From contig JAXHLS010000006.1 of NCBI GenBank assembly GCA_034522055.1, positions 893,643 to 957,642 on the forward strand: 64,000 nt of DNA. The letters run 5' to 3'. A program made the position numbers and the translations under genes. The notes under the pieces are model-generated. The model saw only the letters and a list, made by a program, of their open reading frames with translations. It made no database searches and was not told the origin of the DNA. Numbering within the stretch: position 1 is the stretch's first letter; each line of letters opens with the position of its first letter. Below, piece after piece: positions 40,736 through 49,226 of the stretch. The stretch comes from Gammaproteobacteria bacterium (GTDB lineage Bacteria > Pseudomonadota > Gammaproteobacteria > JAABTG01).

Positions 40736-41053
40736 ATGGAGAACTCTGCACGCCTGTACAACTGCGCCCGTTGTCATCGTCAGGTGATGATCTGCAGCGG
40801 CTGTGACCGCGGCAACATCTATTGCCCTGAGGGGTGTGCGCAGGCGGCACGAAGCGCGTCTCTGCGGGCCGCCGGCTGGCGCTACCAGCAGAGCCGCCAG
40901 GGCCGGCACAAGCATGCCGAGCGGCAACGCCGCTACCGGGCGAGAAGGCAGAAAGTGACGCATCAGGGTTCCCCGGCCCCGCCCCTCATGATCCACTACC
41001 CCCCGTTCCGGCGAGGCCGGCTGGCCGCCGCGGTGCGGATGGCGCGCCGATGA
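40736..41053 (+). CDS. Cysteine-rich accessory protein of the IS21 element
   Basis: 105 aa. The N-terminal half has a cysteine pattern C-x2-C, C-x2-C, C-x3-C (YNCARCHRQVMICSGCDRG) that suggests a zinc ribbon; the C-terminal half is basic (QRRYRARRQKVTHQG). Similar small frames precede istA in some IS21 relatives, to my knowledge, but their role is unknown. The stop overlaps the next small frame (ATGA at 41050-41053). Confidence 0.6.
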   Translation: MENSARLYNCARCHRQVMICSGCDRGNIYCPEGCAQAARSASLRAAGWRYQQSRQGRHKHAERQRRYRARRQKVTHQGSPAPPLMIHYPPFRRGRLAAAVRMARR

Positions 41054-41196
41054 TGGCGCCCATTCGCTGCCACTTCTGCGGCCGTGAGTGCGGACCTTTC
41101 CTGCGTACCGGCCCGCTTCATCGCGCCACCGCCGCTGCTGCGCTTGGAACAGTCACCCGACAGGGGCCACCAGGCGCCCGGGCTCAGCCCCCTTGA
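41050..41196 (+). CDS. Very small zinc-finger-like frame upstream of istA
   Basis: 48 aa, [20 protein letters not shown], with one C-x2-C and a further Cys. It is coupled to the preceding gene through ATGA. It may be genuine or a coincidence in GC-rich DNA. Confidence 0.4.
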   Translation: MMAPIRCHFCGRECGPFLRTGPLHRATAAAALGTVTRQGPPGARAQPP

Positions 41197-41227
41197 GCCG
41201 GCCGGCCACGAGATGAGGAGAAACGCA

Positions 41228-42741
41228 TTGGCCATCAGCAAAGAACAAGAGGCGCAGATCCTGCGCTATCACTACGTCGAGAAGTGGCGGGTGGGCACCA
41301 TTGCCAGCCAGTTGGGCGTACACCACAACGTCGTCAATCGGGTGCTCTCCCAGGCCGGCATGCCGAAGGTCGAGCGGGCTGCGCAGCCGTCGATGATCGA
41401 TCCTTATCTGCCGTTCATCACCGACACCCTGGCCCAGTTCCCCACGCTCACCGCCAGCCGCCTCTACGGCATGGTGCGTGAACGGGGCTACCCCGGCGGC
41501 CCCGACCACTTCCGCCATCAGCTCGCCTGTTACCGGCCACGCCCCCGGCCCGAGGCCTTTCTGCGCCTGAAGACCCTGCCCGGCGACCAGGGACAGATCG
41601 ACTGGGGCCATTTCGGCAAGCTCACCATCGGCCGCGCAACCCATGCCCTGATGGCCTTTGTCATGGTGCTCAGCTACTCCCGGCGCATTTTTTTGCGCTT
41701 CTTCCTCGATGCCAAGATGGCCAACTTCCTGCGGGGCCATGAGGCGGCCTTCACCGCCTCGAACGGCCTGCCCAAGGTCCTGCTCTACGACAACCTGAAA
41801 AGCGCCGTGCTGGAGCGCCAGGGTGAGGCCATCCGCTTCCATCCCACCTTGCTCGAGTTCGCCGCCCACTACCGCTTTGAGCCCCGTCCGGTGGCGGTGG
41901 CCCGGGGCAACGAGAAGGGCGGGTGGAGCGCGCCATCCGCACGATACGCGATAATTTCTGGCCGGCCCGCCAATGGACCGACATCGATGATCTCAACGCC
42001 CAGGCCGAGGCCTGGTGCAACGGCTGGGCCATGGACCGGCCCTGCCCGGAGGACCGTGCCCTCTCGGTGCGCCAGGCCTTCGAGCAGGAGCCCCTGCTGG
42101 CGCTGCCCGATAACCCCTATCCCACCGACGAGCGGGTCGAGGTCCACATCGGCAAGACCCCTTACGCGCGCTTCGAGGGCAACGACTACAGCGTGCCCCA
42201 CACCCATGTGCGCCGCACCCTCACCGTCTCGGCCTCACCCACCGAGGTGCGGATCCTCGACGGCGGAGACGTCATCGCCCGCCACCCGCGCAGCTACGAC
42301 AAGGGCCGGCAGATCGAACAGCCGGAACACATCGAGGCACTGGTCCAGATCAAACGCCAGGCCCGGCATCATCGCGGCCAGGACCACCTGGCCCAGGCCG
42401 CACCGGCCAGCCGGCAGTTACTCATACAGGCCGCTGAGCGTGGCGACAACCTCGGCGCCATCACCGCCGCCCTGCTGCGCCTCCTCGATGCCTACGGCGC
42501 CCCCGAGCTGGAAGCGGCCATCCAGGAGAGCCTGGCCCACGGGGTCGCTCACCCCAACGGCGTGCGCATCGCCCTGCAGCGGAGGCGCGAGGCGAGAAAC
42601 CAGCCGCCCCGGGTGGGAGTGCGCATCGACCACGCGCGCGCCAGGGGGCTGGTGGTACGCACCCATGATCTGGGCGGCTACGACGCCTTGCAGTCCACCC
42701 CGCCCGAAGCCGAAGACGACGCCCAGGAGGAGCCCCAATGA
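41228..42741 (+). pseudogene. istA: IS21 transposase IstA, frameshifted
   Basis: DDE transposase in two frames. The first (from TTG 41228 with GAGGAG upstream, or an earlier ATG at 41214) encodes an HTH ([18 protein letters not shown]), first catalytic Asp ([10 protein letters not shown]), second Asp ([10 protein letters not shown]) and Glu (ARGNEKGG). At 41920 one base is missing, and the rest continues in the -1 frame ([19 protein letters not shown] to the stop at 42741). Restoring a C between 41919 and 41920 gives the normal [11 protein letters not shown]. There is no classical slippery sequence, so this is a mutation or a sequencing error. Confidence 0.9.
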
Positions 42742-43511
42742 TCCCTAACCCATCCCTGAAAGAACGGGCCACGGCCCTCAAGCTCCATGGCCTGCTGAGC
42801 CATTGGGAGGAGCACGCCGACGCTGGCTGGGTCGAGTCCCTGATCCAGTGGGAAGAGGAAGAACGTGCCGACCGCAGCCTCGAGCGGCGCATGAAAGGGG
42901 CGCGGCTGGGCCGCTTCAAACCCCTGGCCGACTTCGACTGGGGCTGGCCCAGCCGTTGCGACCGGGAACTGGTCAGTGAGCTGATGCGCCTCGACTTCCT
43001 TACCGAGGCGGTCAATATCATCCTGGTGGGACCCAACGGGGTCGGCAAATCCACCCTGGCCCGCAACATCGCCCATCAAGCGGTGCTGGCCGGCCACAGC
43101 GTCCTCTTTACCAGCGCCGGCCAGATGCTCAATGACTTGGCCGCCCAGGATGGCGACAGCGCCCTCAAGCGGCGCCTCGCCCGCTACGCCCGCCCTCAAC
43201 TGCTAGCGGTCGACGAGGTGGGGTATCTCGCCTACTCCAATCGCCATGCCGATCTGCTGTTCGAGATCGTCTCCCGCCGCTACGAGGAGAAATCCACCCT
43301 GGTCACCACCAACCGACCCTTCGCCGAATGGGGTGAAGTCTTTCCCAACGCCTCCTGCGTGGTCTCCCTCGTGGACCGGCTGGTACACCGCTCCGAGATC
43401 CTCACTATCGAAGGTGAATCCTACCGGCTCAAGGAGGCCAAGGAGCGACAGCAGCAACAGGCGCAGCGGCGCCAATCCGCAGCCAAATCCAACAAAGGAG
43501 CCCAACCATGA
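42738..43511 (+). CDS. istB: IS21 helper ATPase IstB
   Basis: 257 aa AAA+ protein that helps IstA choose target DNA. Walker [20 protein letters not shown], Walker [21 protein letters not shown], then [18 protein letters not shown]. The start overlaps the istA stop (ATGA). Full length. Confidence 0.95.
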   Translation: MIPNPSLKERATALKLHGLLSHWEEHADAGWVESLIQWEEEERADRSLERRMKGARLGRFKPLADFDWGWPSRCDRELVSELMRLDFLTEAVNIILVGPNGVGKSTLARNIAHQAVLAGHSVLFTSAGQMLNDLAAQDGDSALKRRLARYARPQLLAVDEVGYLAYSNRHADLLFEIVSRRYEEKSTLVTTNRPFAEWGEVFPNASCVVSLVDRLVHRSEILTIEGESYRLKEAKERQQQQAQRRQSAAKSNKGAQP

Positions 43512-43684
43512 CCCATCCCCCGATACCGGACGACTGGACACCAGAGCAGGCATTGGCGATCTATGACTTTATCGACGAACTCCGCGATGCCATCTGGAGC
43601 CGATACGATCGGCAGCTGGTCGAACTCATGCAACAAGACCGCATAACGACCTTTGAAGTCGACGACGATGACTTGATCTTCTGA
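43508..43684 (+). CDS. Small accessory frame after istB
   Basis: 58 aa acidic protein, [20 protein letters not shown], with its ATG overlapping the istB stop (ATGA). Similar short proteins are found next to transposase genes. The function is unknown. The coupling to istB makes translation likely. Confidence 0.6.
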   Translation: MTHPPIPDDWTPEQALAIYDFIDELRDAIWSRYDRQLVELMQQDRITTFEVDDDDLIF

Positions 43685-43822
43685 GCCGACTCTTAAGCCC
43701 ACCCCGGCGGCGTGACCTGGCTTGAGTCGAGGCGACCTATCCGCGCTGAGGCCGAGTCACGCCGCCTGAACCTGCGACTGCGACCTTCGCCATTTATGCG
43801 CGGATTTACTCAGCCGCTAACA

Positions 43823-43827
43823 CCAGG
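43823..43827. repeat. Target-site duplication of the IS21 element, right
   Basis: CCAGG, matching 40457-40461. Confidence 0.88.
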
Positions 43828-44277
43828 AGGGCGACAACGCGCGCCTGCTGCGATTCCTGCTGCTAACGGGTGCCCGTATCGGGGAGGCACAGAAGGCGGC
43901 GCCATGGGAAGCCAAGGGACGTGAATGGACCATTCCCGGCGATCTCTCGAAGAACGGCGATGCCCATTGGGTATATCTGACGGACACCGCTGCCGCGCAG
44001 GCCGCGCACCCTTTCCGTATGTCCCCCACGGCAACACAAGCCTGGTTACGCCGCTGGTGCGCCAAGCACGGCATTGATCCCGCCTTCACGCCGCACGACG
44101 CCAGAAGAACATTCAGCACCCGCCTGAACGATGCAGGCGTGGAGCCCTACGTGGTGGAGAAATGCCTTAACCACCGGATGAACGGGGTGATGGCCGTCTA
44201 CAACCGGGCCGCATACCGCGAGCAACGGATCGAGGCCTACCGCACCATGGAACGCCTGGTGATGGAGGTGGTGGGCA

Positions 44278-44655
44278 ATGGCTGATCTCATCTTCCTACT
44301 GGTGATGCGGGCCAAGGATGGCGATAAAAGCGCCGCCCGAGACTTGGCCACCATAGCCGCCGAGCGCCTACGCGATGGACGTCCCATGCCGGAACCCGTC
44401 CGGGACTGGCTGGCGTCTGCTCTGGAGTCTGCCGCCAGTGGCGAGGATGCGGGGCGGGCCCTGCTGCTGGCCGGACGGCGTGGGAGACGTCAACACGACT
44501 TCCGCTCGAAGTGGATAGACGTGGCCATGACCGTGGAGCATTTGGAGGGCGACATGGATCTCAATGACGCCATACAGGCCGCCGCCGACCACCATCACGT
44601 CGATGCCGGAACGGCGGCCAAGTACCACAAGCGATACCTGAAGCACAAGGACTGA
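44278..44655 (+). CDS. Hypothetical element protein
   Basis: 125 aa, overlapping the integrase stop by 8 bp. It is predicted soluble and mostly helical, with Ala-rich and Arg/His-rich segments (DAIQAAADHHHVDAGTAAKYH near the end, of which DAIQAAADHHHVD is the clearest). The late segment resembles a short HTH. No family recognised. Overlap with int suggests cotranscription. Confidence 0.6.
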   Translation: MADLIFLLVMRAKDGDKSAARDLATIAAERLRDGRPMPEPVRDWLASALESAASGEDAGRALLLAGRRGRRQHDFRSKWIDVAMTVEHLEGDMDLNDAIQAAADHHHVDAGTAAKYHKRYLKHKD

Positions 44656-44758
44656 AACCCGCCGATATGCGTCTTTGAAGGCCGTCCATGCGGCTGAGTA
44701 ATCTCGTTCTCGTCCAGCTGATTCTAACTGGCAACGGATTCTCACCGAGGGCGACACC

Positions 44759-44950
44759 ATGAACGACACCACCCCCGCCGGCTTGACGCCGATCTCATAC
44801 AGCGTCGATCAGGCCTCCGCCGCTACCGGCATTCCGAAGTCCACCATGTGGAAACTGATATAGGATGGAGCCCTCCGCACGTCAAAGGTGGGCCGCCGCC
44901 GCTTGATCCCTCGTGGCGAGTTGGAGCGCCTGGTGGGGGTGGGCAGATGA
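44759..44950 (+). pseudogene. AlpA/excisionase-like HTH gene with in-frame TAG
   Basis: The frame encodes TPISYSVDQASAATGIPKST then MWKLI, a TAG stop at 44861-44863, and continues DGALRTSKVGRRRLIPRGEL to a TGA at 44948. Both halves match the MerR-like winged helix of excisionases (x-I-x-x-G-x-L-x-x-x-K-V-G-R-R-x-L-I). A single base change explains the stop. The product would normally control excision or replication of the element. Confidence 0.82.
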
Positions 44951-45057
44951 CACCGCCAAAATGGAAGCGCCCCGCCGGACGAGGACCGAGCGGGGCGCGG
45001 GAGGACAGCCGCCAGGACAGCGACCAGATCAAGTCTAGCGCGGTGCTGTATGGATAT

Positions 45058-46110
45058 ATGGGGTATCCCTTTAGCTCCACAGGATTCAATTCTCGGCTTT
45101 CTGGGACGTTTCTACGATTTTCCCGTAGGGCACCGGCTTCGTAATCACCGCCTGCTGGAGCAGGCGATAGAAGAGCAGCCCCCGAGATCGCGAAGTTCGG
45201 CGATTGAATCGAAATACGAATTCGTCCAGATAGTAGTCCAGCTGGCTCGGTTGGACAGCTCCATGGTGGGTGCCCATCATCCAGCGTTGCAGCAATGCGG
45301 CGACCCGGTGAACGCCCGGCATCGATTCATGAGCGGCCGTTTCGGACCCTATATGGACTGTGCGGCGGTGTTTATATCCGGCATCGTCCAGTTTCCGATA
45401 GGCGGCAGATCCATCACTGTGAATGGTCGCGCCCGAACGAACAGACTCCTGGATAAAGGGTAGCAGGTGCTCGTAGTCGCCTTGCGCGATTTGCTGAATC
45501 CGAATTCTTCCGAACCCTTTGGGTTGAAGCATCTCGACGGCGATGGCAACAAGTGCCTTTGTGGTGCGGCTCTTGCGGCCGAGCGCAGAAACTGGCGTTT
45601 TCCGGTCGGTCAGGGCAAGGTAGGTCTCATCGACTTCCACTTCTCCGTCAAGCAATTCCCTGCCGGGGCGCACCATGGCGCGTCGCAGTCTGTGCAGCAT
45701 CGTCCAGGCTGTTTCGTAGCTCCCCAGCCCAAGCACACGCTGCAATCCCAACGCGCTTACGCCGTGCTTCTGATTGGTGATATACCAAATAGCAGCGAAC
45801 CAGACCCGAAGCTCAGTGCGTGTCTTGTCGAAAATAGTGCCCGCCGTTACGCTGGTCTGGTGCCGGCATGCCGGACAAATCACTCTGCCACGACTGATTC
45901 GCTTGGCTTCGCTTGATGCGCCGCACCTCGGGCAGATCAGGCCATCGGGCCACCGCAGCTTTTCCAAGTAATCGCGACAAGCTTGCTCAGAATGGAACCA
46001 GTCAAGGAATTGAACCCAGGTTGTTGGATAGTCCGTACCCGCGATCGGTGGTAGCTTTGGCGCGTCCATGAGCCAATTCTGCCATCTGTGGAGCTAAAGG
46101 GATACCCCAT
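45058..46110 (-). mobile_element. IS1595-family insertion sequence
   Basis: 1053 bp with 25-bp perfect terminal inverted repeats (45058-45082 beginning ATGGGGTATCCCTTTAGCTC; complement at 46086-46110) and an 8-bp target duplication ATGGATAT at 45050-45057 and 46111-46118. It contains one intact transposase gene. It sits upstream of the primase-helicase gene and displaces whatever promoter that gene had. Confidence 0.93.
45086..46069 (-). CDS. IS1595-family transposase
   Basis: 327 aa, intact. N-terminal zinc ribbon (CPRCGASSEAKRISRGRVIC then PACRHQTSV), and the DDE-type core with VEVDETYLAL, IHSDGSAAYRKL and GTHHGAVQPSQLDYYLDEF. The H-H-G-x-V and FxFRFNRR segments are typical of the ISXO2/IS1595 group. 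Less GC-rich than its surroundings. Confidence 0.95.
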   Translation of the reverse strand: MDAPKLPPIAGTDYPTTWVQFLDWFHSEQACRDYLEKLRWPDGLICPRCGASSEAKRISRGRVICPACRHQTSVTAGTIFDKTRTELRVWFAAIWYITNQKHGVSALGLQRVLGLGSYETAWTMLHRLRRAMVRPGRELLDGEVEVDETYLALTDRKTPVSALGRKSRTTKALVAIAVEMLQPKGFGRIRIQQIAQGDYEHLLPFIQESVRSGATIHSDGSAAYRKLDDAGYKHRRTVHIGSETAAHESMPGVHRVAALLQRWMMGTHHGAVQPSQLDYYLDEFVFRFNRRTSRSRGLLFYRLLQQAVITKPVPYGKIVETSQKAEN

Positions 46111-46141
46111 ATGGATATCCAGTATCCCGAGCGGCGGCGTC

Positions 46142-48145
46142 ATGATGGCCGGGAATATCGAGGCCGCCCTGGGCCACCCCTTCGACGCCCGGGCCTACGC
46201 CGATCCGCCCGCCCTGGCCGCGGCCCTGGAACTGGCCGAGGCGGGTAAACCCGTGTTCCCGGCGAATCCTGCCGATAAGAGCCCCAGGATTCTCCGCGGC
46301 CTGCTGGCTGCCAGCACCGACCCCGATACCCTGCGGGCCTGGGGTGCGCGGTGGCAGGGTGCCGCCGTGGGCATGCGGACGGGTGCGGCCTCCGGGGTGT
46401 GGGTATTGGACGTGGACAAGAAGCGCGGCCTGGACGGCGACGAGGCTTTGTTCGCACTCCAAGCGGAGCACGGCCCATTGCCCGAGCCCTTTGAGGTGCT
46501 GACCCCGAGCGGTGGCCGCCACCTCTACTTCCAGCACCCAGGGCACACCGTGCGGACATGCTCAGGACTGCGCCCCGGGCTCGACGTGCGCGGTGACAAG
46601 GGTTATGTCCTCGTGCCGCCATCCCCTGGCTATGAGTATGAGGGAAGCAACCCGCCAGTCCCGCCGGTAGCGCCCGAGTGGCTGCTGGAGTTGGTACGAG
46701 AGGACGAGGCCCGGCCGACGGCGCCCGCCCTGGCCCCCAGCGACCCCATACCCGATGGCCGCCGCAATGACGCTCTGACGCGCCTGGCGGGCCGCTACCG
46801 AGCCGATGGCATGAGCCCGGCGGTGTTGGAGGCCCTGTTGCTCACCATCAACACCGAGCGATGCAGGCCGCCGCTACCGGATGCCGAGGTGAGGCAGATC
46901 GCCGCCAGCGTCGGACGGTACACGCTCGAGAGGGATGTGGTGGGAGAATCATCGGTGGATTTCTCGGGGCTGCTGATGAGCGCCATGGGGGTGCCCGTCA
47001 CCACCTGGCCCGCGCCGCTCGACATGCGCGAGCTGGCCCTCGTGGAGCCGACGCCGCCGGAGTTCTTCGTCGCCGACTGGATGCCGAAGGGTTACGCGAC
47101 CCTGCTGGCCGGGCATGGTGGCGTGGGAAAGTCGGGAATCGCGTTGCACCTGGCCTGCTGCCTGGCACTCGGGCGCGACTGGTGGGGCCTGCCCACTGAG
47201 CCGGCCCGGGTGCTGTATTTGTCATGCGAGGACCGGGAGGCGGTTCTTCATTGGCGCCTGGCCCGCATCGCCTACCACCTCGGCGTAACCTTGGACGCCC
47301 TACACGGGCGCCTCCTGGCCCTGGATTTGGTAGGCCACGACGTGACCCTCTGGCGCGAGCGAGGTGGCCCTACGCCCGCCCTCGGATCGTTACGCGACAA
47401 CATGCGCGAGGCGGACGTGCTGATCGTGGATGGCATATCGGACACGTACTCCGGCAACGAGAACGATCGCGCCAGCGTCAAGAGCTACGTGAACGCCCTG
47501 CTCTCTACTGTGCGCGACGATGGCGCCGTCTTGCTGCTGGGGCACGTCAACCGGACCACGGCCGCGGGCGGGGGCACGTCCGAGGGCTACAGCGGCTCCA
47601 CCGGCTGGAACAACGCAGTCCGGGCCCGCTGGTACCTCTACCCCGAGACACAAGCCGTGGACGGCGAGCACGAAGCCTCCGGCGACCTTCTACTCGATCA
47701 CCAGAAGTCAAACCTCGGCACCACGGGCGCGCAGGTGAGATTCAGGTGGGACGACGACGCCCACCTCTTCCTCGGCCAGGCCGTGACGCCCGCCGGGGCC
47801 GCGGACAAGGCCGCCCGGGACCGGCGCGAACTCGACGGAATCGAAGAGGCGATCCGGGCAGTTATCGAGCGTGGCGACTACGTGCCGGCGACGCGTCAGG
47901 GGCCGGATACCGGCTTCAAAAAACTGCTGGACGAGCCCGCCATGCCCTCCTCTTTACGGGCCGATAATCGGGCGACGCGGGCCCGTTTTTGGCGCCACGT
48001 CGAACTCAGCGAGGTGCGATTGCACGGCACCACTGTCAGCCTGCCCGAGCATGGCGTGGTAGTGCCCCTGGTGGAGGGGGTCTATCGGGTGGTGTCCACC
48101 ACGAACTCGGACGGGGTGATGCTGGTGGGATTCCTGCGGGAGTGA
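46142..48145 (+). CDS. Primase-polymerase / RecA-like helicase fusion (replication protein)
   Basis: 667 aa. Residues about 20-190 form a primase-polymerase domain (VWVLDVDKKRGLDG, TPSGGRHLYFQHP, GLDVRGDKGYVLVPPS); a PriCT-1-type segment follows (RRNDALTRLAGRYRADGMS); residues about 300-530 are a RepA/AAA_25 ATPase with Walker A LLAGHGGVGKSGIALHLA at about 323 and Walker B VLIVDGISDTYSGNEND. It probably replicates the element after excision. Two adjacent ATGs (46142, 46145) are likely starts; an upstream ATG at 46088 lies inside the IS1595 end and is an artefact. Confidence 0.87.
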   Translation: MMAGNIEAALGHPFDARAYADPPALAAALELAEAGKPVFPANPADKSPRILRGLLAASTDPDTLRAWGARWQGAAVGMRTGAASGVWVLDVDKKRGLDGDEALFALQAEHGPLPEPFEVLTPSGGRHLYFQHPGHTVRTCSGLRPGLDVRGDKGYVLVPPSPGYEYEGSNPPVPPVAPEWLLELVREDEARPTAPALAPSDPIPDGRRNDALTRLAGRYRADGMSPAVLEALLLTINTERCRPPLPDAEVRQIAASVGRYTLERDVVGESSVDFSGLLMSAMGVPVTTWPAPLDMRELALVEPTPPEFFVADWMPKGYATLLAGHGGVGKSGIALHLACCLALGRDWWGLPTEPARVLYLSCEDREAVLHWRLARIAYHLGVTLDALHGRLLALDLVGHDVTLWRERGGPTPALGSLRDNMREADVLIVDGISDTYSGNENDRASVKSYVNALLSTVRDDGAVLLLGHVNRTTAAGGGTSEGYSGSTGWNNAVRARWYLYPETQAVDGEHEASGDLLLDHQKSNLGTTGAQVRFRWDDDAHLFLGQAVTPAGAADKAARDRRELDGIEEAIRAVIERGDYVPATRQGPDTGFKKLLDEPAMPSSLRADNRATRARFWRHVELSEVRLHGTTVSLPEHGVVVPLVEGVYRVVSTTNSDGVMLVGFLRE

Positions 48146-48345
48146 GATTCACAGCTATGGGTATACGCTTCGGCAGTGCATGTTAGTGAACACTCACGCC
48201 AGAGGTCTCACGCTTATGCGCTTTAGGTACTTCCAGGGGCGCGTGAAACATGGGTAATTGGAACCCTGGTTGTCGATTATTTTTCCGATCTGCATGTTGA
48301 TTGTTTCCATTTCTTCTTCTGTTAATCCCGCCTGGAGGGCACGAC

Positions 48346-48555
48346 ATGAACACCGAGTTTGAAGGCACTGAAATGACTGCACGCGAGTTAGCAAGCGTCT
48401 TGGGCGTGACTCAACGCATGGTGGACCAGTTCGTCCAGGCGGGTATGCCATACATCCCGCCACCACCGGAAAAGAAACGCGGGCGTACATTCGACAGCGC
48501 GATGGCGATCCGGTGGCTCATTAACCGCCGGGTGTACCAAGCCACGCGCTGGTAA
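48346..48555 (+). CDS. Small HTH protein, Nu1/excisionase-like
   Basis: 69 aa with GGAGG upstream of ATG 48346. TARELASVLGVTQRMVDQFV is a clear HTH, followed by a basic PPPEKKRGRTFDS wing. It resembles the DNA-binding end of phage Nu1 (small terminase) and of excisionases. In a satellite this could redirect packaging. The 200 bp before it (48146-48345) show no gene. Confidence 0.65.
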   Translation: MNTEFEGTEMTARELASVLGVTQRMVDQFVQAGMPYIPPPPEKKRGRTFDSAMAIRWLINRRVYQATRW

Positions 48556-48566
48556 CGGACTCGACA

Positions 48567-48773
48567 GTGACAGCACCCGCCCCCCGTCTCAGTCGGCAGG
48601 CCATCGACGCCGCTGCCACCGCCGCATCACTGCCGGCACGGGATAGCGCCCTATATGCACTCGTGGCCCTGCTGGACCCCCACGGCATATCAAGCACATG
48701 GGCCAGGGCGGGCCTGGTAGCCGTGGCCAATGAGCGCGAAGAAGCCGAGCACCGGGAAAGGGCACAAACCTGA
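48567..48773 (+). CDS. Hypothetical element protein
   Basis: 68 aa from GTG 48567, Ala-rich, MTAPAPRLSRQAIDAAATAA, predicted helical. Lies 11 bp after the HTH gene and 3 bp before the next gene, which suggests it is translated. No family recognised. Confidence 0.5.
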   Translation: MTAPAPRLSRQAIDAAATAASLPARDSALYALVALLDPHGISSTWARAGLVAVANEREEAEHRERAQT

Positions 48774-48776
48774 GCC

Positions 48777-49226
48777 ATGGATCGCATCGCCGAGACCGCC
48801 CTGCTGCGCGAGGCCCTTGAGGGTCTGGAGGACCGGCCCGAGGCGTGGGCCGGATTCTTGCGCGAGCGCGTGGTGGGCTCACTGGTGAGCGGTGCTCCCG
48901 TGGTGGCCCGGCCCCGCAGGGAGATGCAGCGGCTCGCCCTGCGTGATGCATTCATTGCGGATGCCCTGGCCCTCTTGCCCGCGGATATGACCAGTCGCGC
49001 CCGTGCCCTGGAGCTTGAGCGGCTATCCCGTGCGCTGCCCCGAGTACGGCATCCGGCGCCCATCCACCGCGCCCTCCGGCGGGCGGCCGCACTCGCCCCA
49101 CTGCCTGGGTTCTGGCAACTCTACCGTGTGGCACGAGCGACCGCCCCAATGCCACACGAGACCGGCGAAACTATCTCCATCGACATCGAACACCCGAAAG
49201 GAGATCAAACCGATGGGAACATTTAG
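48777..49226 (+). CDS. Hypothetical element protein
   Basis: 149 aa, Arg/Ala-rich and helical (RDAFIADALALLPADMTSRA). It starts 3 bp after the preceding stop and overlaps the next gene by 14 bp, consistent with one operon. No recognised domain. Confidence 0.55.
   Translation: MDRIAETALLREALEGLEDRPEAWAGFLRERVVGSLVSGAPVVARPRREMQRLALRDAFIADALALLPADMTSRARALELERLSRALPRVRHPAPIHRALRRAAALAPLPGFWQLYRVARATAPMPHETGETISIDIEHPKGDQTDGNI

Larger units (their letters stand above)
40462..43822 (+). mobile_element. IS21-family insertion sequence
   Basis: 3361 bp with imperfect terminal inverted repeats of about 40 bp (40462-40501 starting TGTAGATGGCTG; 43783-43822, whose complement starts TGTTAGCGGCTG; both contain CCGCGCATA and TGGCGAAGG). 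It carries istA (frameshifted), istB and three small accessory frames. The first 274 bp hold only terminal repeat sequence and no gene. Confidence 0.92.
39858..44285 (+). pseudogene. int: Tyrosine recombinase (integrase), split by an IS21-family element
   Basis: The 5' part (39858-40461) encodes the DUF4102 arm domain (MGLTDAACRAKW, GDGGGLYLNVRRKSKTWIVR) and core-binding domain; the 3' part (43828-44285) encodes the catalytic domain with TGARIGEA (Arg), LSKNG (Lys), HDARRTFS (His-Arg), LNHRMNGV (His) and VYNRAAY (Tyr). Removing the insertion and one CCAGG copy joins LWRQ to EGDNARLL in frame, giving a 353-aa protein. Without it the 5' part reads to a stop at 40466. The start ATG 39858 has AGGTGG upstream; an in-frame ATG at 39798 would also overlap the arm sites. 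Confidence 0.92.

Noticed and set aside
41900-41940. Programmed frameshift in istA
   Set aside because: No slippery heptamer, and IS21 transposases are normally in one frame.
46088-46141. N-terminal extension of the primase-helicase from an ATG at 46088
   Set aside because: That ATG lies in the IS1595 inverted repeat and was not present before the insertion.
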